A stretch of DNA of 64,000 nucleotides from an uncultured Atopobiaceae bacterium (lineage in GTDB: Bacteria; Actinomycetota; Coriobacteriia; Coriobacteriales; Atopobiaceae): the NCBI GenBank assembly GCA_947625405.1, contig CANQOF010000009.1, positions 1 to 64,000 of the forward strand, read 5' to 3'. Below are positions 61,126 to 64,000 of this stretch, in pieces. Within the stretch, counting starts at the first letter, position 1, and each line of letters starts with the position of its first letter. The notes below the pieces were generated by a model, which saw nothing but the letters and a program-made list of their open reading frames with translations, did not search any database and was not told where the DNA came from. Position numbers and translations under genes: made by a program.

Positions 61126-61529
61126 ACGAACACCACCTTCCTGTAGAGCACGAAGTTCCAGAGCACGATGCACACCATTGTGAGCCCCTTGGCAATGTAC
61201 GACGCCATGCCCGCGTCGACGAGCCAACCGATGGTGAAGGTGGAAAACGCGGTGTTCAGGGCGAAGAGCAGGAGGTAGAGCACGAGGCTTCGGGCGAAGC
61301 TCGTCGATCCCTTGAAGGCCACGGTGCCGTTGAGCGCGAAGTTCACGACGGTGGCCACGCACACGGCGCAGATGTTGGCGGGGGCGAGAGCCACCCCAAG
61401 CCAGAGGAGCAGCTCGAAGAGGACGAGCTCCAAGAGCGCGGTGCCCACACCCACGGCAACGTAGGCGATGCCCTGCCTGAGGAGAGGGGGCACGCCTTGC
61501 TGCTGGTCGTGGTCAGTGAGCTCGCTCAT
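61122..61529 (-). CDS. GtrA family membrane protein (second copy)
   Basis: 135 residues, four hydrophobic helices, with the FALNGTVAFKG signature of GtrA between helices 2 and 3. A likely flippase partner of the overlapping GT2. Only distantly similar to the GtrA at 8.5 kb. Confidence 0.87.
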   Translation of the reverse strand: MSELTDHDQQQGVPPLLRQGIAYVAVGVGTALLELVLFELLLWLGVALAPANICAVCVATVVNFALNGTVAFKGSTSFARSLVLYLLLFALNTAFSTFTIGWLVDAGMASYIAKGLTMVCIVLWNFVLYRKVVFV

Positions 61530-61630
61530 GGTCCCATGATATCAATGGCGTCCTCGCCCCCAATGCCCCTTGTGCGTATCGCAGATGCACCGCGATGGTG
61601 CAGAAGCGCTCGCGGCCGACGAGGCTTCGC

Positions 61631-62839
61631 TCAGTTCGCCTTCGTCTTGGACTCCGATGACGTTACGGCGGCGTAGGCGGGGCTGTAAATGGGGAGTCTT
61701 ATGTCCGTCCACCCAGTCGGCGCTTCTCCTACGGCCATGATCTCGCCATCTGTCCGAAGTCCCATCGCCCCGTAGAAATCGCTCGAGATTTCTACGATGT
61801 CCGTCCACGACTCCATATCACCATCGGTGAAACCCATCGTGTACTCAACGGTCCCATCAGAGCGCACGGCACAGGTGCTAAGAAATCCCGCGTCTATTTG
61901 GACGATATCCGTCCAGTCGGATACCTCCGTCTGCCCGTAATCGCCGTCACTCTTCGTCATGGATGTCGAGATGACCGTGCCGTCGGAGAGGAGTCCGACG
62001 GTGTGATAGGTGCCTGCCGCCACTTGGGTGACATTCCTCCAAGCGGAAACATCACACGCGCCATACGAAGCATCCCCGACTACGACCACCGTTCCATCAG
62101 AGCGTAGGCCGACTGTCGTGTACGCGTTCGCATCCACCTGAACGATGTCAGTCCAGCCGGAAACATCCGTTTGGCCCACATCGAGCACATTCGAATCAGG
62201 CTTATCGGGGTCGATTGTGGTGGAGACAACGGTGCCGTCGGAACGCAAGCCCACCGTATGATTGCTACCAGCGGCCACTTGAACGATATCCGTCCAGCTG
62301 GACACATCGAACTGGCCGTAGTCATTGTCGTGGTTCCCGATGACGACCACGGTCCCGTCTGAGCGAAGGCCCACCACGTGATCGATTCCCACTGCCACCT
62401 GAGTGATGTCGCTCCAAGACGAAGCGTCGAACTCGCTTGATTCGGACCACGCGGTAACGTCTTGGTTATTCCGTATATAGCCAGAGATTGCCACGGTGCC
62501 ATCAGATCTCACGGCCGCGGCACCATATGTTCCGACCGCGATCGTCTGACCATAGGGATTTGTTTCAGCTTGGGTGTCTCCATGCGCGCCGAGCGTGAAC
62601 CAGAGGACGATTCCCACGACGACAACCACCACCGGGATGCCCACCACGGCGAGCCAGAAGATCGGCGTCCTCCGCTTTGGATTGTGCTGAGCGTCGGGCA
62701 CAACTGGCGTTGCCTGCGGCTCCGCAGCTCTTGCATTCCCAGTTGTCGGCGTAGGCTCTGGAGCTGCTACCGCGGTCCCGCACTTCGGGCAGAACTTCGC
62801 CCCGTCGGCCAGTCGGTTTCCGCACTTTGGGCAGAACAT
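61631..62839 (-). CDS. Zinc-ribbon membrane protein with RCC1-like repeats
   Basis: 402 residues. The N-terminal double zinc ribbon MFCPKCGNRLADGAKFCPKC is followed by a Pro/Ala linker, one transmembrane helix (about 72-93) and an outside domain made of repeated units of about 45 residues (SGWTDIVQVDAN, TVGLRSDGTVV), RCC1/BNR-like and probably a beta-propeller. The cytosolic zinc ribbon with an outer propeller suggests a sensor or adhesion role. ATG 62839 follows AAGGGAA; the open frame upstream overlaps a repeat array and is not taken. Confidence 0.8.
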   Translation of the reverse strand: MFCPKCGNRLADGAKFCPKCGTAVAAPEPTPTTGNARAAEPQATPVVPDAQHNPKRRTPIFWLAVVGIPVVVVVVGIVLWFTLGAHGDTQAETNPYGQTIAVGTYGAAAVRSDGTVAISGYIRNNQDVTAWSESSEFDASSWSDITQVAVGIDHVVGLRSDGTVVVIGNHDNDYGQFDVSSWTDIVQVAAGSNHTVGLRSDGTVVSTTIDPDKPDSNVLDVGQTDVSGWTDIVQVDANAYTTVGLRSDGTVVVVGDASYGACDVSAWRNVTQVAAGTYHTVGLLSDGTVISTSMTKSDGDYGQTEVSDWTDIVQIDAGFLSTCAVRSDGTVEYTMGFTDGDMESWTDIVEISSDFYGAMGLRTDGEIMAVGEAPTGWTDIRLPIYSPAYAAVTSSESKTKAN

Positions 62840-63439
62840 CTTGACTTCCCTTCCACACGGGCACGCCAAAATCAATGCGAACGCCCAGAGTCTAAGCGGG
62901 TATTCATCCGTGGTCACTCCATTCGCCGCAGCGAGCCTTGCGGTGTAGTTCGAGACGCAGTTTGCCTTACGGTGTACGGTGCCGTTGCCATGGCAAAGCT
63001 TGCGGTGTATGAAAACGCCACTGCCACGCTTACGGTGTGCGAAATCTGGCGGCTTGCGTACACCGCAAGAAGCCCCGTGCCACGAAATACACCGCAAGGA
63101 CCTCTGTGGCATCGTATCGAGCACCAGAAGGGCCGTCTCAGTCTCTCCCTTCGCCACAAGCGCATCCTCGATGAGCGCGGATGCCTCGCGCTGCTCGCAT
63201 CGCGGTAGGCGGCGGCCGCTAAGAGGGCCCCATCGCGGTATTTGCCTCGAACCATCCACCGCTCGTGGAGCGATCACCCGTGTCAAGCTTTTGTGGAATC
63301 CGCTGGTTGAGGGGTGGGGGTGGAAGCGGCCCATATAATCCCTTCGAAGAGACATCGCGACGCTGTTCGCCTTAGCGGCGGGAGGCTGCGTGGGGTGCCC
63401 GCTCGGCTCGCGACGTCACGACGATCAGGAGGAGCGCTC
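62840..63439. other. Divergent intergenic region with repeat array
   Basis: Six hundred bases between the zinc-ribbon gene and the secreted protein gene. Long frames are open on both strands because of base composition, but none has a ribosome binding site or family similarity. It contains the 11-mer array at 62937-63098. The remainder (63100-63439) shows nothing recognisable. Confidence 0.45.
62937..63098. repeat. Six-copy 11-mer array CTT(G/A)CGGTGTA with about 30-bp pitch
   Basis: Forward copies at 62937, 62966, 62999 and 63029; inverted copies (TACACCGCAAG) at 63059 and 63088. The steps are 29, 33, 30, 30 and 29 bp, about three helical turns, so all sites face the same side of DNA. The spacers are all different. 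It looks like a cooperative protein-binding array or an iteron-like element rather than CRISPR, whose repeats are longer. Confidence 0.7.
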
Positions 63440-64000
63440 GTGAAACTTCTGAAGGAAAAATCGCATCTATTCGGGTGTGGCCTGGTGGCCTTGGCGATTA
63501 CCTTGTTTGCGGTCGTGTTCGCTGCCCCGACGCCCGCGATGGCGGACGAGCAGAATGAGCCGGTCGTCCTCACGCCCGATACCCATAGTTTCATTGGCTA
63601 CCCGCACCACCGCGAGCCTTGGCCCAACGAAGACGGTTCGCCCGTGGAATACCCCTTCATCGTCGAAGACGATCGCATTGATGTCGAGTTCGGCATGGAG
63701 GCGGACGACAGCGCCGCGCCCCATGGCTACGTGCTTTGGCAGCTCTTTGACGAGACCGGTAAGGAGGTCTTTTCGGCCTACCTCATGGGGTTTGGGTATG
63801 GATACGCCAGCAACGGCTTCGGCTTCGTTCTCGATGCAGGCACGTACACCCAGAGGCTCACGCAGGTTGGCTGTGAGGGAACGCAGGTGAACATTAGCCT
63901 GATCGCCTACACCGACCCAGACACGTGGGTTTGGCCGGGACCACGAAAGGCCCAGTCCATCACCGTGGGCTCGACGGTGGACGGCAAGCTCACCGATTCC
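63440..64000 (+). CDS. Secreted protein, N-terminal part (runs off the window)
   Basis: At least 187 residues, cut by the window end. GTG start with AGGAGG 7 nt upstream. Sec signal peptide: KLLKEK, a hydrophobic core LVALAITLFAVVFAAP and a cleavage site about PAMA-DE near residue 37. The mature part is acidic and aromatic, with beta-rich segments (GYVLWQLFDETGKEVFSAYL, FGFVLDAGTYTQRLT). Probably a cell-surface protein; no family recognised from the part available. Confidence 0.7.
   Translation, partial: MKLLKEKSHLFGCGLVALAITLFAVVFAAPTPAMADEQNEPVVLTPDTHSFIGYPHHREPWPNEDGSPVEYPFIVEDDRIDVEFGMEADDSAAPHGYVLWQLFDETGKEVFSAYLMGFGYGYASNGFGFVLDAGTYTQRLTQVGCEGTQVNISLIAYTDPDTWVWPGPRKAQSITVGSTVDGKLTDS

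Noticed and set aside
62937-63098. CRISPR array
   Set aside because: The repeat is only 11 bp, two copies are inverted, spacers are about 19 bp and no cas genes are present.
62840-63355. N-terminal extension of the zinc-ribbon protein
   Set aside because: The frame is open, but it runs through the 11-mer array and has no similarity or start signal; the zinc ribbon starts naturally at 62839.

Overview
The window is GC-rich DNA from an anaerobic actinobacterium, most likely a gut or oral member of the Coriobacteriia (Atopobiaceae/Olsenella-like or Collinsella-like). The evidence is the GC-heavy third codon positions, the neighbourhood mazG - divIC - ppx/gppA - tRNA-Leu, a group B-type [FeFe] hydrogenase, Veg next to ispE, and many GtrA/GT2 envelope genes. 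The genus is inference. No rRNA genes, phage genes, complete insertion sequences or CRISPR array were seen.

Layout. 0-4.4 kb: a histamine module on the minus strand (pyruvoyl histidine decarboxylase hdcA, then a histidine/histamine-type APC exchanger), bordered by an unexplained structured non-coding stretch on one side and a cluster of REP-like palindromes on the other. 4.4-9.0 kb: envelope glycan genes (DUF6020 membrane protein, two GT2 transferases, GtrA). 9.2-14.0 kb: hydroxyacid dehydrogenase plus RraA-like protein, then mazG, divIC, ppx/gppA and tRNA-Leu. 14.0-22.3 kb: an accessory patch with two DUF4143-type ATPases, each behind its own AT-rich palindrome, a 5'-truncated ATPase relic exactly abutting a decamer tandem repeat, a DUF4160/DUF2442 pair, and a strong promoter-operator ahead of a 22-codon ORF. 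An esterase, a ROK kinase and a membrane-anchored MerR regulator lie in between. 22.6-31 kb: cysK, a MetE-like methyltransferase and an Rrf2 regulator, followed by hydrolase, metal-binding, Gfo/Idh, PHP, AAC(3)-family and nucleotidyltransferase genes. 31-39 kb: tRNA-Glu and tRNA-Val, each with an unusual palindromic element, a murE operon with two coupled helical-repeat genes, a MurI-RdgB fusion, nagB, ispE and veg. 39-46.7 kb: a maltodextrin uptake and breakdown locus (GH13, binding protein, two permeases, malQ, malK). 46.8-50.3 kb: tRNA-Pro and a RiPP cluster. 50.3-64 kb: HAD, EamA, threonine aldolase, ilvE, hisS, a degenerate alpha/beta-hydrolase, [FeFe] hydrogenase with MarR, a second GT2/GtrA pair, a zinc-ribbon/RCC1-like membrane protein and the start of a secreted protein cut by the window end.

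The best candidate for an undescribed system is the RiPP cluster at 47.0-50.3 kb: a Nif11-like precursor whose leader ends in Gly-Gly and whose 43-residue core carries five cysteines, followed at once by two tandem, closely related radical SAM/SPASM enzymes, with no dedicated exporter or protease next to them. The second is the family of tRNA-associated elements at tRNA-Glu and tRNA-Val. These have conserved three-hairpin cores whose outer arms are inverted copies of the 3' end of the particular neighbouring tRNA. A third is a six-copy 11-mer array with about 30-bp pitch near 63 kb.
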